Source of the DNA: CAYNHF01 sp964397045 | GTDB lineage: Bacteria; Actinomycetota; Acidimicrobiia; Spongiisociales; UBA5794 | Length of the DNA: 58,487 bases | Assembly: GCA_964397045.1 (NCBI GenBank) | Contig: CAYNHF010000035.1 | Span: forward strand, 1 to 58,487 | Direction: 5' to 3' | Part shown: positions 42,102-51,555 of the stretch, piece after piece | How positions within the stretch are numbered: position 1 is the first letter of the stretch | How the letters are laid out: each line of letters starts with the position of its first letter | Notes under the pieces: generated by a model | The model's input: the letters and a program-made list of their open reading frames with translations, nothing else | Database searches by the model: none | What the model was told of the DNA's origin: nothing | Translations under genes and position numbers: made by a program

Positions 42102-43483
42102 CCGGCAAGGATGAAGAGGCCGAGGGAAGTGAGGGTCACCATGAGCATCAGCATCGCATATTGGGTTTGCGCCGCCGAATCGCCGAACTCGAACAGGGCG
42201 CGGTCGTGGGCAAGCAGAATGCCGACCACGTGCCCGACGAGGATCGTCGCGACCTGGACGTACCAGATCGTCTCTGGGGAAAGGAAGAACTCGACCCGCC
42301 AGGTGACCGTGCCGAACAGGTCCCAACCGAGGCCGAAGGGGTCGCTGGCGGCATGGAGGAGCAGCTGACCCTCGAACAGGATGAGGGTGAAGTAGTGAGC
42401 GAAGGCGTAGGCCAGCGCGATCGGTACGAGGGTGTGGGCGAAACTGATCGCGACCGAGCGGGTTGAGTGCCCGCTGCCTCCGATGCGGGCCGCGACGCCA
42501 GACGCGGCGAGGTAGAGCAAGCCGATCCCCAGCACGGTCGCGACGAGTGCAATCGTACCGAACCATGTCTGGCGGGAAGTTGCCCCGAAGGCGTCTGCCC
42601 ACCACTCGGTGCCCGAGAGCCCGTCATAGGTCACGGTTCCGATCATGGCGACGATGAACGCGGTGAGGCCGGGGCGATGTGCCATGACGGGCAGCCCTCG
42701 GAGCCAGCCTCGGTAGGCGAGCCCGTAGCGTGGCTCGGCGCTGGATTCGTCCTCAGCTCGCGCCCGCGTGCTCCAACTGAGTGGCGAGATCCGGGAGATG
42801 ATCCCGTTGTAGTTCTCGAAGGCTTCGAAGGAAGCCAACCCAGCCGCGACCCCATACGTCCGCACCGCGATCAGGGCATACACCGAGTACACGATGGCCG
42901 CGATGGCGAGCGAGCGCCGGTCGCTGGAGGATGGCGAGACGAGTTCGAGCCAGGTGAAGAAGACGAAGGCCACGACCGCGGGCCACATCCCGACCCAGGT
43001 CGGCACCTTCCGGCCGGCCCTACCCGCGCCGAGTCCCACGGCTGCGGTCCGCCACGGGCTGATCCACTGCCAGATGTCGCCTACCAGGGCGACCACGAAC
43101 GGAATGACAAGCCAGAAGTACACCCAGACGAGGACGGGGCTGATGTGGAGAGTGCTGGTGTTCCCGTCGAGCAGCCCGTCGATGACGATGAGCACGAAAC
43201 CTGCCAGCCCTGCGGCGCCGAGCACGTAACGGAAAGAGGCAATCCATCGTCCGCGGATGGGGCGAAGGTGGGGGTCGCCCTGGAGGCGGGGGGTGGTCCA
43301 CATGAACGACAGTGCGACGAAGGACGCTATGAGCACGACGCTGGCGCCGACCACGAAGTAGCTCAGTGGTACCGGGAGGTCGGCGCGGCCGCCGATCCCG
43401 TGGGCGGCCGCAGGTGCCGCCCCGGCGGCAACGATGAGCCCGCCGAGTGCCATTACCGACACGAGCCGTCGTCGCGTATTCAC
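42098..43483 (-). CDS. Polytopic membrane protein, unknown function
   Basis: The GTG at 43483 starts a 461-residue protein with a signal-like segment ending AAAHGIGGRADLPVP, then about ten to twelve membrane helices. Helices near the C-terminus carry conserved-looking histidines: AYAFAHYFTLILFEGQLLLH and ILVGHVVGILLAHDRALF. These could bind metal or heme. Related actinobacterial proteins are sometimes labelled fenitrothion hydrolase, which I would not rely on. It is the first gene of a two-gene unit with the 65-residue protein. Confidence 0.7.
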   Translation of the reverse strand: MNTRRRLVSVMALGGLIVAAGAAPAAAHGIGGRADLPVPLSYFVVGASVVLIASFVALSFMWTTPRLQGDPHLRPIRGRWIASFRYVLGAAGLAGFVLIVIDGLLDGNTSTLHISPVLVWVYFWLVIPFVVALVGDIWQWISPWRTAAVGLGAGRAGRKVPTWVGMWPAVVAFVFFTWLELVSPSSSDRRSLAIAAIVYSVYALIAVRTYGVAAGLASFEAFENYNGIISRISPLSWSTRARAEDESSAEPRYGLAYRGWLRGLPVMAHRPGLTAFIVAMIGTVTYDGLSGTEWWADAFGATSRQTWFGTIALVATVLGIGLLYLAASGVAARIGGSGHSTRSVAISFAHTLVPIALAYAFAHYFTLILFEGQLLLHAASDPFGLGWDLFGTVTWRVEFFLSPETIWYVQVATILVGHVVGILLAHDRALFEFGDSAAQTQYAMLMLMVTLTSLGLFILAG

Positions 43484-43692
43484 CGCGTTCCGATCTCCGC
43501 GACGATGACCCGCAATCTCGAGAGTTGGGCGGATGGCACGGATCCGAGGTTACCGAAGCCCGCTGATTTGGCGATCGCCGTCGGTGCCGATTGGAGAAGC
43601 AGGAGACCGCCTCCGTGATGCGTACGCCCGATCAGCCGGTTTCGTGGAGCGGGGCAGGCTGACTTGCTCCTCTGCCGCATACAACCGGGACT

Positions 43693-43720
43693 TTGCACAA
43701 TATGTGAATATGCGTATAGT
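43693..43720 (+). promoter_or_regulatory. argC promoter with candidate ArgR operator
   Basis: TTGCAC (43693-43698) and TATAGT (43715-43720) are 16 bases apart. The AT-rich spacer contains TGTGAATATGCGTATA (43703-43718), whose left half TGAAT matches the ARG-box half-site and whose right half is degenerate. ArgR is encoded in the operon, so repression here is likely. Confidence 0.55.
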
Positions 43721-43756
43721 CATCTCCTTGCACTCGCCGCGTTTGGAGGCGCCACT

Positions 43757-44788
43757 GTGGGCGATCGCATAGGCATCGTGGGTGCTTCCGGGTACGCCGG
43801 AGGCGAACTGATCAGACTCGTCGATGCCCATCCAGGCCTCGACCTGCAGTTCCTCGGAGCTCACAGCCGGGTGGGGGAGCCGCTGGGATCGGTTCATCCG
43901 CATTTGTCCGGGGGCGATCGGACGCTCGAGAGCCTGGATGCGCTGCAAGCCGCGGACGTCGATCTCGTATTTCTGGCGCTGCCCCACGGAGCATCCGCCG
44001 AGCCTGCGTTCCAACTGGCCACCGCAGGCGTGAAGGTTGTAGACCTCGGGAGCGACTACAGAATGGACTCCGCCTCGCGATACGAAGCCGCCTATGGGTC
44101 GGACCACGCGTACCCGGAAGAACTCGGCAGTTGGGCGTACGGGCTTCCGGAGTTGTTTGGTGAGGCGGTAGCGGACGCAGATCGGGTGGCGGCACCCGGC
44201 TGCTATCCGACGGCTGCCTTGCTGGCACTGGGCCCCCTAGTGGCTAATGGTGTCGTTGCCTCCTCCGGGATCGTCGTCGACGCCGTCTCGGGGGTGAGTG
44301 GGGCGGGACGGTCGGCCAAGCCGGCTCTCATGTTCGGTTCGGTCGCCGAGGGAGCAGCTGCCTACGGCGTACTGACCCATCGCCACCGTCCCGAGATCGA
44401 ACAGGGACTCGAGATGTTGGCGAAGTCGAGCGCGTCTGTGGTCTTCACTCCGCATTTGATACCGATGCAACGTGGATTACTCGCCACCTGCTATGCCGAC
44501 GTTGCACCCGGGGTTGGGTCGGATGAGGTCACCGCCGTACTCTCATCCGCTTACGACAAGACCCCGTTCGTCTCCGTCGTTGAAGTTCCGCCACAAACCC
44601 GATGGGTGGTCGGCTCCAACAGATGTTTGGTTTCGGTCGCGGTCGATGAGCGAACCGGCAAGGTGGTGGTGCTGTCTGCCATCGACAACCTCGTGAAGGG
44701 CGCCGCGGGCCAGGCGGTCCAGTGCGCCAACCTCATGCTTGGTATCGAGGAAGCCGCAGGGCTTCCGCTCGATGGGTGGATGCCGTGA
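43757..44788 (+). CDS. argC: N-acetyl-gamma-glutamyl-phosphate reductase
   Basis: The start is GTG 43757, with GGAGGC eight bases upstream; the frame is open before it. The 343-residue protein has the NADP-binding IGIVGASGYAGGELIRL and the catalytic Cys149 in APGCYPTAA. It carries out the third step of arginine synthesis, reducing acetylglutamyl phosphate to the semialdehyde. It is the first gene of the operon, and its stop overlaps the argJ start as GTGA. Confidence 0.95.
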   Translation: MGDRIGIVGASGYAGGELIRLVDAHPGLDLQFLGAHSRVGEPLGSVHPHLSGGDRTLESLDALQAADVDLVFLALPHGASAEPAFQLATAGVKVVDLGSDYRMDSASRYEAAYGSDHAYPEELGSWAYGLPELFGEAVADADRVAAPGCYPTAALLALGPLVANGVVASSGIVVDAVSGVSGAGRSAKPALMFGSVAEGAAAYGVLTHRHRPEIEQGLEMLAKSSASVVFTPHLIPMQRGLLATCYADVAPGVGSDEVTAVLSSAYDKTPFVSVVEVPPQTRWVVGSNRCLVSVAVDERTGKVVVLSAIDNLVKGAAGQAVQCANLMLGIEEAAGLPLDGWMP

Positions 44789-45945
44789 GTGTGGTCGCTC
44801 CGCGGGGCTTTCGGGCTGCCGGAATTGCCGCCGGCCTGAAACCAGATGGTGCGCTGGACTTGGCGCTCGTCGCTGCCGAGGAGATGACGGGTGTGGCTGC
44901 GCTGTTCACGACGAACCAGGCCGCGGCGGCTCCAGTGCGCCTGAGCCGTCGACATCTGGCCATCGCACGCAGCAGGGCAGTTGTGATCAACAGTGGCTGC
45001 GCCAACGCAGCCACCGGATCTGCCGGCGAGGCTGCCGCGGTCGCCACCGCGGTGCGAGCTGCGACGGCACTCGGTTGTGAGCCCGAGGAGATCATCATTG
45101 GCTCCACCGGTCTCATCGGCACGAAACTGCCTCTCGAGCGCATGCTGAACGGCGTCGACACCGCAGCGGCTTCTCTGTCCACCGCTACCGCCAGCGGGTT
45201 AGCAGCCGCCGAGGCGATCATGACGACCGACACGGTTCCCAAGGAGGTCGTGGTCGCCGGCGAAGGTTTCCTGGTCGGGGGGATGGCGAAGGGAGCCGGG
45301 ATGGTGCGGCCGGACATGGCGACGATGCTGGTGGTGCTCACCACGGATGCCGCGGTGAGCGACACGGACCTCGATGCGGCACTGAGGCCTGCCGTCGATA
45401 GCTCCTTTCATGGTCTCAATATCGATGGGTGCCCTTCGACCAACGACATGGTCGTCGCCCTGGCGTCTGGGGCCTCCGGCAACCGACCGGATCCCGATCA
45501 GCTTGCGGCTGCCTTCGAGCAGGCCTGCAGTCAACTCGCGCGGCTCCTTGCAGCAGATGCTGAGGGTGCGTCGCGCGTCGTTTCGATAGAGGTGCGTGGC
45601 GCGCGGACCGATGACGCGGCCCGGAGTGCCGGCCGGGCGCTCGCCGACTCCGCCCTGGTCCGTGCTTCCTTCTACGGCGGCGATCCGAACTGGGGAAGGG
45701 TCGTTGGGGCGCTTGGAGCCGGTCCTATCGAGCTTGATCCACTGCTCGTGGATGTGGCGTACGCAGGCGAATTGGTGGCCAGGAACGGTGAAGCCATGGA
45801 GTTTGACGCGGCTGCTCTGGCGGAAGACCTGGCCGCGGGCGATTTCACGGTCAGTATCAGCTTGGGAGACGGACCGGGATCGGCCACCGTCCTCACGACC
45901 GATCTCACGCCAGACTACGTCCGCTTCAACGCGGAACCATCCTGA
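44785..45945 (+). CDS. argJ: Bifunctional ornithine acetyltransferase / N-acetylglutamate synthase
   Basis: The 386-residue precursor has the self-cleavage site MAKGAGMVRPDMATML, with the nucleophile Thr180 after Ala179, and GGDPNWGRVVGALG in the beta chain. It transfers the acetyl group from acetylornithine to glutamate, so a separate ArgE is not needed. The GTG start overlaps argC, and the stop overlaps the argB ATG by one base. Confidence 0.95.
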   Translation: MSVVAPRGFRAAGIAAGLKPDGALDLALVAAEEMTGVAALFTTNQAAAAPVRLSRRHLAIARSRAVVINSGCANAATGSAGEAAAVATAVRAATALGCEPEEIIIGSTGLIGTKLPLERMLNGVDTAAASLSTATASGLAAAEAIMTTDTVPKEVVVAGEGFLVGGMAKGAGMVRPDMATMLVVLTTDAAVSDTDLDAALRPAVDSSFHGLNIDGCPSTNDMVVALASGASGNRPDPDQLAAAFEQACSQLARLLAADAEGASRVVSIEVRGARTDDAARSAGRALADSALVRASFYGGDPNWGRVVGALGAGPIELDPLLVDVAYAGELVARNGEAMEFDAAALAEDLAAGDFTVSISLGDGPGSATVLTTDLTPDYVRFNAEPS

Positions 45946-46847
45946 TGGCGGCGGGGCACTCGCCGCCGACGTCTGCGAAGCCGCGGATCGCGTCCACGAT
46001 GGGGAAAGCGGCGATCTTCAGCGAGGCGATGCCGTTCATCAAGCGTTTCCGCGGCGAGACGGTGGTGATCAAGTACGGCGGATCCGCCATGGTGGACGAA
46101 TCGCTGCGCAACACATTCGCAGACGACGTCGCCATGCTCCACTACGTGGGCATCAACCCAGTCATCGTTCACGGCGGCGGCCCGCAAATCTCGCGCGCCA
46201 TGGATCAACTGGGGATCGAGCCGCAGTGGGTAGACGGCCTGCGAGTCACTGACGCCGAGACGATCCGGGTGGTCCAGGCCACGCTCGCTGGAGAGGTCAA
46301 TCCGGACATCGTGCGGCTCGTCAATGCGCATGGTTCGGTGGCGGCCGGGGTGAACGGACTGGATGGGAATCTATTCGTGGCCAGGCCGCTGCATGAGCGG
46401 CTCGGATTTGTGGGCGAAGTGACCCGCGTCGATCCGGGGCTCGTACGCAGCCTGCAGCTCGAGGGGTATGTGCCGGTGATCGCCCCGCTGGCCCGCGGTG
46501 AGGACGGGGCGACCTACAACCTGAACGCGGACATCGCCGCCGGGGAGTTGGCCGTCGCCCTCGGGGCATCCAAGCTCATCTATCTGACAGACGTCGAAGG
46601 TCTGTACCGGGATCTGGGCGACGAAGAAACGTTGATCTCACAGATCGACGCCGCCGAGGTTGCAAGCCTCATCGAGGCGGGATCCGTGTCCGCAGGAATG
46701 CTGCCGAAGCTGCGTTCGTGCGTTGCCGCGGTTGAGCGCGGGGTGGAACGGGTGCACATTCTCGACGGCAGGGTGCAGCATGCGCTGCTACTGGAGATCT
46801 TCACACCGGAGGGGATCGGAACCATGGTGACCAAGGAGTCGAAGTGA
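45945..46847 (+). CDS. argB: Acetylglutamate kinase
   Basis: The 300-residue protein shows the amino acid kinase motifs VVIKYGGSAM, VIVHGGGPQIS and the ATP-site NLNADIAAGELAVALGA. It phosphorylates N-acetylglutamate, usually the feedback-controlled step. The first ~18 residues are an extra tail; ATG 45999 is an alternative start. The C-terminal region has SVSAGMLPKL as in arginine-sensitive enzymes. It is directly followed by argR, where argD and argF would be expected. Confidence 0.95.
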   Translation: MAAGHSPPTSAKPRIASTMGKAAIFSEAMPFIKRFRGETVVIKYGGSAMVDESLRNTFADDVAMLHYVGINPVIVHGGGPQISRAMDQLGIEPQWVDGLRVTDAETIRVVQATLAGEVNPDIVRLVNAHGSVAAGVNGLDGNLFVARPLHERLGFVGEVTRVDPGLVRSLQLEGYVPVIAPLARGEDGATYNLNADIAAGELAVALGASKLIYLTDVEGLYRDLGDEETLISQIDAAEVASLIEAGSVSAGMLPKLRSCVAAVERGVERVHILDGRVQHALLLEIFTPEGIGTMVTKESK

Positions 46848-47308
46848 GCCCGGGAGCAGCATCGCGGAGAAGAGCGATCCGGGGGCTGCTTGCTGCGGGA
46901 GATGTGACCAGCCAGCGACAGATCGTGGAGGCGCTGGCCGGAGCGGGGCATGCGGTCACGCAGGCGACCGTATCGCGCGACCTCGACGCGATTGGAGGAG
47001 AGAAGCAGCGTGGACCAGACGGGTCGTTGCACTATGTCATCCGCGAGGATCGTCCCTCTCCTGGAGAGAGCCGCGCCGCAGCGCGGGCCATCTCGGACTT
47101 CGTGCAGTCGATTTCCGTGAGCGGAGATCTGGTTGTGCTCCGCACGCCGCCGGGCGCGGCGCATCTGGTTGCCGGGGCTATCGACCATTCGTCGCTCGCG
47201 GGGGTGTTGGGCACGATCGCCGGCGATGACACCCTGCTGGTTGTCGCAGACGCCGCCCGCGGCGGCCGAGAGGTGGCAAGCCATCTCGAGAGCCTGGGAG
47301 GCCCATGA
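46844..47308 (+). CDS. argR: Arginine repressor ArgR
   Basis: The GTG overlaps the argB stop. The 154-residue protein has an N-terminal winged helix (SQRQIVEALAGAGHAVTQAT followed by VSRDL) and a C-terminal hexamerisation and arginine-binding domain with GTIAGDDTLLVVA, the GT-AGDDT motif. It represses arginine genes when arginine is present. Its place inside the operon makes it self-regulating. Confidence 0.93.
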   Translation: MSPGAASRRRAIRGLLAAGDVTSQRQIVEALAGAGHAVTQATVSRDLDAIGGEKQRGPDGSLHYVIREDRPSPGESRAAARAISDFVQSISVSGDLVVLRTPPGAAHLVAGAIDHSSLAGVLGTIAGDDTLLVVADAARGGREVASHLESLGGP

Positions 47309-47356
47309 GACGGGGCAGGAAAGGCACCCGTTGTGGTGCCGCTCGGGGAGGGCCGG

Positions 47357-47374
47357 GGTACGCGGTACCGCCGG
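47357..47374 (+). promoter_or_regulatory. Hairpin upstream of argG
   Basis: GGTAC-GCG-GTACC (47357-47369), extended by flanking CCGG arms (47353-47356 and 47371-47374) with one bulged base, lies in the 91-base gap between argR and argG, 11 bases before the argG ribosome binding site. It could tune argGH expression. Confidence 0.3.
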
Positions 47375-47399
47375 ACATCAGCTACGGAGGAATCCCAAC

Positions 47400-48623
47400 A
47401 TGACACGCCGGACCGACATCAAGCGAGTAGTTCTCGCCTACAGCGGTGGACTGGACACTTCTGTGATCCTGAAGTGGATCATCGAGGAGTACGGCGCCGA
47501 GGTCATCGCCTATACCGCGGACGTCGGCCAGGGTGATGAGGTCGAAGAAGCGACGGAAAAGGCGCTACAGACCGGAGCAATCGAGGCGATTGCCGAAGAC
47601 CTCCGCGAAGAGTTCGTTGCCGACTTCGTATTCCCCGCGATTCGAGCCAATGCCATCTATGAGGGTTACTACCTGCTCGGTACGTCGCTGGCCAGGCCGA
47701 TTATCGGCAAGGGTCTGGTGCGTGCTGCGGAACGGTTCGGTGCGGACGCCATCGCGCATGGTGCCACCGGCAAGGGCAACGATCAGGTGCGGTTCGAACT
47801 GGCTGCTTATGCACTCAAGCCCGATATCAAGGTGATCGCTCCGTGGCGCGACTGGGATCTGAGGGGCAGGGCAGACTGCGTGGAGTATGCAGAGAACCAC
47901 GGCATTCCCGTGCCCGTGACCGCGGACAAGCCGTACTCGACGGATGCCAACCTGTTGCACATCTCGTATGAGGGTGGGGTATTGGAGGATCCGTGGGCTT
48001 CGCCTCCGAGCGCCATGTTCAACCTGACCACGAATCCTGAGGAGGCACCGGACGCGCCGGAATACGTGACGGTCGGCTTCCGCGACGGCACCCCGGTCAC
48101 GGTCAACGGCGCGGCGATGGACCCGGTGCCGCTACTGGTGACCCTCAACGAGATGGCAGGTCGCCACGGCGTAGGCCGGGTCGACATCGTTGAGAACCGG
48201 TTTGTCGGGATCAAGAGCCGCGGGGTGTATGAGACCCCGGGGGGCACGGTTCTCTATCACGCCCACCGGGCTGTGGAGTCGCTCACTCTCGACCGCGAGG
48301 TGGCTCATCTACGCGATGAGTTGGTGTCGCGCTACGCCGAAATGGTCTACAACGGGTTCTGGTACTCGCCAGAGCGCGAGGCGCTGCAGGCATTCATGGA
48401 CGATGTGCAGCGCCGCGTGAACGGTGAAGCTCGCCTGAAGCTCTACAAGGGCCAGGCCACGGTGGACGGCAGGCGGTCGGACAGCCATGCGTTGTACGAC
48501 GAAGCGACGGCAACGTTCGAAGCGGATGACGTCTACGACCAGGGTGATGCTTCGGGGTTTATTCGCCTCCAATCGCTGCGTCTCCGGACCTTTGCGGAGA
48601 AGCGGATTGGAGAGGGGGAGTGA
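47400..48623 (+). CDS. argG: Argininosuccinate synthase
   Basis: The ATG at 47400 follows GGAGGA nine bases upstream; 407 residues. The ATP-pyrophosphatase loop AYSGGLDTSVILKW, the GATGKGNDQVRFE motif and AENHGIPVP identify the family. It joins citrulline and aspartate at the cost of ATP. The stop overlaps the argH start as GTGA. Confidence 0.96.
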   Translation: MTRRTDIKRVVLAYSGGLDTSVILKWIIEEYGAEVIAYTADVGQGDEVEEATEKALQTGAIEAIAEDLREEFVADFVFPAIRANAIYEGYYLLGTSLARPIIGKGLVRAAERFGADAIAHGATGKGNDQVRFELAAYALKPDIKVIAPWRDWDLRGRADCVEYAENHGIPVPVTADKPYSTDANLLHISYEGGVLEDPWASPPSAMFNLTTNPEEAPDAPEYVTVGFRDGTPVTVNGAAMDPVPLLVTLNEMAGRHGVGRVDIVENRFVGIKSRGVYETPGGTVLYHAHRAVESLTLDREVAHLRDELVSRYAEMVYNGFWYSPEREALQAFMDDVQRRVNGEARLKLYKGQATVDGRRSDSHALYDEATATFEADDVYDQGDASGFIRLQSLRLRTFAEKRIGEGE

Positions 48624-49969
48624 CGCTCTGGTCGGGCCGGTTTGAGTCGGACCCGGCGGATGTCCTCTGGGAGTTCACGGTCGATCATGCCGATCGCAGA
48701 ATGCTTGGAGAAGACGTTGCGGGCTCGCTGGCCCACGTCGCCATGCTTGGTCGGGTGGGGATTCTGAGCCGGGAGGAAGCGGAACAGCTCTCCGTCGGCC
48801 TGCGGGCAATCGCGGCGGAGGCCGAGGCTGGTGAGTTTCGTTTTCTCGAGAGCGACGAGGACGTGCATACCGCGGTGGAACGTAGGCTCGGGGAGCTGCA
48901 GGGAGCGGTTGCCGGCAAGCTGCATACCGGTCGGTCGCGCAACGATCAGGTTGCCCTGGATCTTCGGCTCTACCTGCGGCGAGCTGCGGTTGAGCGGGTG
49001 CGCGACCTGATCGAGTTCATTGCCGTACTCGCAGATAAGGCGGAGGAAGTTGGCGATGTTGTGGTGCCGTCCTACACCCATCTCCAACAGGCGCAGGCGG
49101 TGCCCCTGGCTCACCACTTGCTGGCCTACGCATGGATGTTGTTGCGCGATGTTGAGCGATTCCGGGACGCACTGAGCCGCATCGACGTTTCTCCGCTGGG
49201 GGCAGGTGCCGGAGGAGGAAGCTCATTGCCCCTCGACCCCTCCCTGGTAGCTCGGGAGTTGGCGATGCCCGCGGTGTTCGAGAATTCGCTCGACGCGGTG
49301 GCCTCGCGGGACTTCGTCGCCGAATACGCATTCTGTGCGGCTCAGGCGATGGTGCACCTCTCGCGTCTGGCCGAAGAGGTGGTGTTGTGGTCTACGGTGG
49401 AGTTCGGCTGGGCTTCGGCTGCAGACGATCTCATGACGGGTTCCTCGGCGATGCCGCAGAAGCGAAATCCCGACATCGCCGAACTCACCCGGGGCAAGAC
49501 TGCGGGCGTGATCGGCGACACCACCGCGTTGCTGAGCCTGCAAAAGGGTCTCCCTCTCACCTACAACCGCGACCTGCAGGAGGACAAGCGCCTCGTGTTC
49601 CATGCGGACGACGTGTTGGCCGGAGCGGTCGGCGCGCTTGGCGGAATGCTCCAGTCGATGGCCTTCCATCCGCCTGCGCCGTCGAGCGAGGTGACCGCTC
49701 TCGACCTGGCAGAAGTGCTGGTGGCCAGAGGTGTTCCGTTTCGTGAAGCCCACGAGGCCGTGGGCGCCATGGTCGCGAGGTTGGGACGCGAGGGGAGATC
49801 GCTCGGAGAGGCGACTGCGCCAGACCTGGTGGCAGCCCACCCCGGTTTTGAGGCGGCAGACGTGGCGCGAACCAGTCCAATTGATTCGGCCTCACGTCGG
49901 GCCACGCCTGGAGGCGGCTCCATGGCATCGGTTGCCGCCCAACTGGACGCGATCAGGTCACGCGTCTAG
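48620..49969 (+). CDS. argH: Argininosuccinate lyase
   Basis: The 449-residue protein begins LWSGRFESDPAD and contains the fumarase/aspartase superfamily signature GSSAMPQKRNPD with the catalytic serine loop, TGRSRNDQVALDLRL and PSYTHLQQAQAVPL. It cleaves argininosuccinate to arginine and fumarate, the last step of the pathway, and closes the operon. Confidence 0.96.
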   Translation: MTLWSGRFESDPADVLWEFTVDHADRRMLGEDVAGSLAHVAMLGRVGILSREEAEQLSVGLRAIAAEAEAGEFRFLESDEDVHTAVERRLGELQGAVAGKLHTGRSRNDQVALDLRLYLRRAAVERVRDLIEFIAVLADKAEEVGDVVVPSYTHLQQAQAVPLAHHLLAYAWMLLRDVERFRDALSRIDVSPLGAGAGGGSSLPLDPSLVARELAMPAVFENSLDAVASRDFVAEYAFCAAQAMVHLSRLAEEVVLWSTVEFGWASAADDLMTGSSAMPQKRNPDIAELTRGKTAGVIGDTTALLSLQKGLPLTYNRDLQEDKRLVFHADDVLAGAVGALGGMLQSMAFHPPAPSSEVTALDLAEVLVARGVPFREAHEAVGAMVARLGREGRSLGEATAPDLVAAHPGFEAADVARTSPIDSASRRATPGGGSMASVAAQLDAIRSRV

Positions 49970-49981
49970 GTGAAGGGAATC

Positions 49982-49999
49982 TCGGCGGGTCCCTGCCGA
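49982..49999 (+). terminator. Weak stem-loop after argH
   Basis: TCGGCGG and CTGCCGA pair (one G-U) around a short loop, 13 bases after the argH stop. The rest of 49970-50380 holds only a doubtful small frame on the minus strand. Confidence 0.3.
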
Positions 50000-50092
50000 C
50001 GAACCAGCCGAACTGGGCGAGTGACTTTGATCTGCGGCGAGCCGGCTCGCTCTCTCAGCGACTCAACCCCCGGGATCACGGATTCCAGGCCG

Positions 50093-50260
50093 CTACGCGG
50101 CCCGGCGCTCCGGTTCCGTGCTGCAGGCCCAGCACGATTCGAGGGCGCAGCGCGGAATCGGTACGAAGGCGATCCCGGCGGTCAGCAGTGTTTGCTCTGC
50201 GTTGATGAAGGCCAGAGACGCGGCCGCAGCGTTGGCTCTGTGTGCGGGTGGTGTGTTCAT
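50093..50260 (-). CDS. Possible small protein (55 aa)
   Basis: A minus-strand ATG at 50260 opens a 55-codon frame rich in Ala with three Cys near the end (CALESCWACSTEPERR). TACGGT lies six bases before the ATG, the spacing of likely leaderless starts in this window, and no other feature explains the 411-base gap. No family is recognised; it may be a chance frame. Confidence 0.3.
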   Translation of the reverse strand: MNTPPAHRANAAAASLAFINAEQTLLTAGIAFVPIPRCALESCWACSTEPERRAA

Positions 50261-50380
50261 GCTGACACCGTATCGAGGGGGTGTGACAAGGAACCGCGGC
50301 CAACCCCTTGCTCGATCGATTTCCGACCACGTGGCTGGGTTAGCATCGGTTTCGCGAACCAGACCGCACGGGGGCCTTCC

Positions 50381-50713
50381 ATGAAACTCAGGCGATACAC
50401 CGCAACCGAGAGTATCCCATTCGGTCATCTGACCATCAGGGACATGACGCCCGATTTGTTCACCCAGGCGACCATGACTGAAGTCGAAGTGCCGATGGGG
50501 GCGGACAACCCACCGTATGCCGAACTCGTCAACGACAAGGTGTACGTCGGTGTCAGCGGAGACATCGAGTTCAACGTCGACGGGGAGATCGTGCGAGTCC
50601 GTCGGGGGGACGTACTCGTCGTCAATCGTGGCGAGCAGTATCGCTTCCACAACGGGGGCTACGAGTTGGGGCGCCTCTTCGTCATTCAGGTCCCGGGTCC
50701 GACCGAAACCTAG
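50381..50713 (+). CDS. Cupin domain protein
   Basis: The ATG at 50381 starts a 110-residue single-domain protein with the cupin motifs: PYAELVNDKVYVGVSGDIEF and VRRGDVLVVNRGEQYRFHNG. The usual two-His metal motif is only partly present. It is probably a small-molecule or metal-binding protein; the role is unknown. TAGCAT at 50341-50346 may be its -10, followed by the GGTT-TCGCG-AACC repeat. It is convergent with the HlyIII gene, with two bases between stops. Confidence 0.75.
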   Translation: MKLRRYTATESIPFGHLTIRDMTPDLFTQATMTEVEVPMGADNPPYAELVNDKVYVGVSGDIEFNVDGEIVRVRRGDVLVVNRGEQYRFHNGGYELGRLFVIQVPGPTET

Positions 50714-50715
50714 GC

Positions 50716-51384
50716 TCAGGCGAGCGGAGCGATGTACAGGTACGCAACTGCGAAGTGGAACAACGAAGCTGCCACCACGAAGATGTGGAACACCTCGTGG
50801 TACGAGAAGACCCGCGGCCAGAGGCGAGGCCGATTCGTCACGAGGCATACCATCCCGACGGTGTAGAGCACCCCACCAACTGCGAGGAGCACCACCGGCG
50901 ACCAGCCGACCGTCTGCGCAATCGGAATCATCAGCGGCACCGAGAGCCAGCCCATCGTCACCATGATCGCGATGGACACCGACGATCTGCGGCGGCGTGA
51001 CAACAGCTTCTGCACTATTCCGGTGGCGGCAATCGACCACACGACTGCCAGCGTGATGAGACGGATCGGGTCATCGAGCGCGATCCAGGCGATCGGTGTG
51101 TAGGTGGCCGCGATCAAGACGAAGATCATCGAGTGGTCGAGCTTCTGCATGCGCAGTTTCCAGAGCGCCCGCCAAGGCACCGAGTGATAGAGCGAGCTGG
51201 TCGCGTAGAGCGCGATCAAGCCCAAGCCGAAAACCAGAACCGAGATCCGCGCCGGCCAGTGGGAAACCCGCAGCGCCAGCAGCAGCGTTCCGGCTACCGA
51301 AGCGATCGCGGCGCCTCCGTGCAGGAACCCGCGCACGGGATTCTGCATTCTTCCGAGGGTGAGTCGCTTGGCCACGGCCGACAC
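50716..51384 (-). CDS. Hemolysin III / PAQR family membrane protein
   Basis: I prefer the GTG at 51384 (222 residues), close to the family length; a start at 51444 adds 20 residues. Seven helices are visible, with the conserved SSLYHSVPWR, KLDHSMIFVLIAATYTP and the C-terminal SYHEVFHIFVVAASLFHF with the His cluster typical of zinc-binding PAQR proteins. The molecular role in bacteria is unclear. In mycobacteria the orthologous gene also neighbours a short-chain Z-prenyl synthase. Confidence 0.85.
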   Translation of the reverse strand: MSAVAKRLTLGRMQNPVRGFLHGGAAIASVAGTLLLALRVSHWPARISVLVFGLGLIALYATSSLYHSVPWRALWKLRMQKLDHSMIFVLIAATYTPIAWIALDDPIRLITLAVVWSIAATGIVQKLLSRRRRSSVSIAIMVTMGWLSVPLMIPIAQTVGWSPVVLLAVGGVLYTVGMVCLVTNRPRLWPRVFSYHEVFHIFVVAASLFHFAVAYLYIAPLA

Positions 51385-51555
51385 TCTGGCACATCCGTCA
51401 CACAAACGAAGGATGAGGTCGCCTGGCAAGATGGTGACGCGCAACCGGAGGAGGCGGGTGAGCGGAGAATCAGGTACCCAGACCGGTAGTCACCAGGACC
51501 GGCTCACGACGGTCTCGCGCTCGGTACGCCGGTTCCAGAATCGGGGAGACTCACC

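Noticed and set aside
50118..50384. Plus-strand 88-codon frame before the cupin
   Set aside because: Composition is shadow-like, there is no ribosome binding site or promoter, and it overlaps the cupin start.
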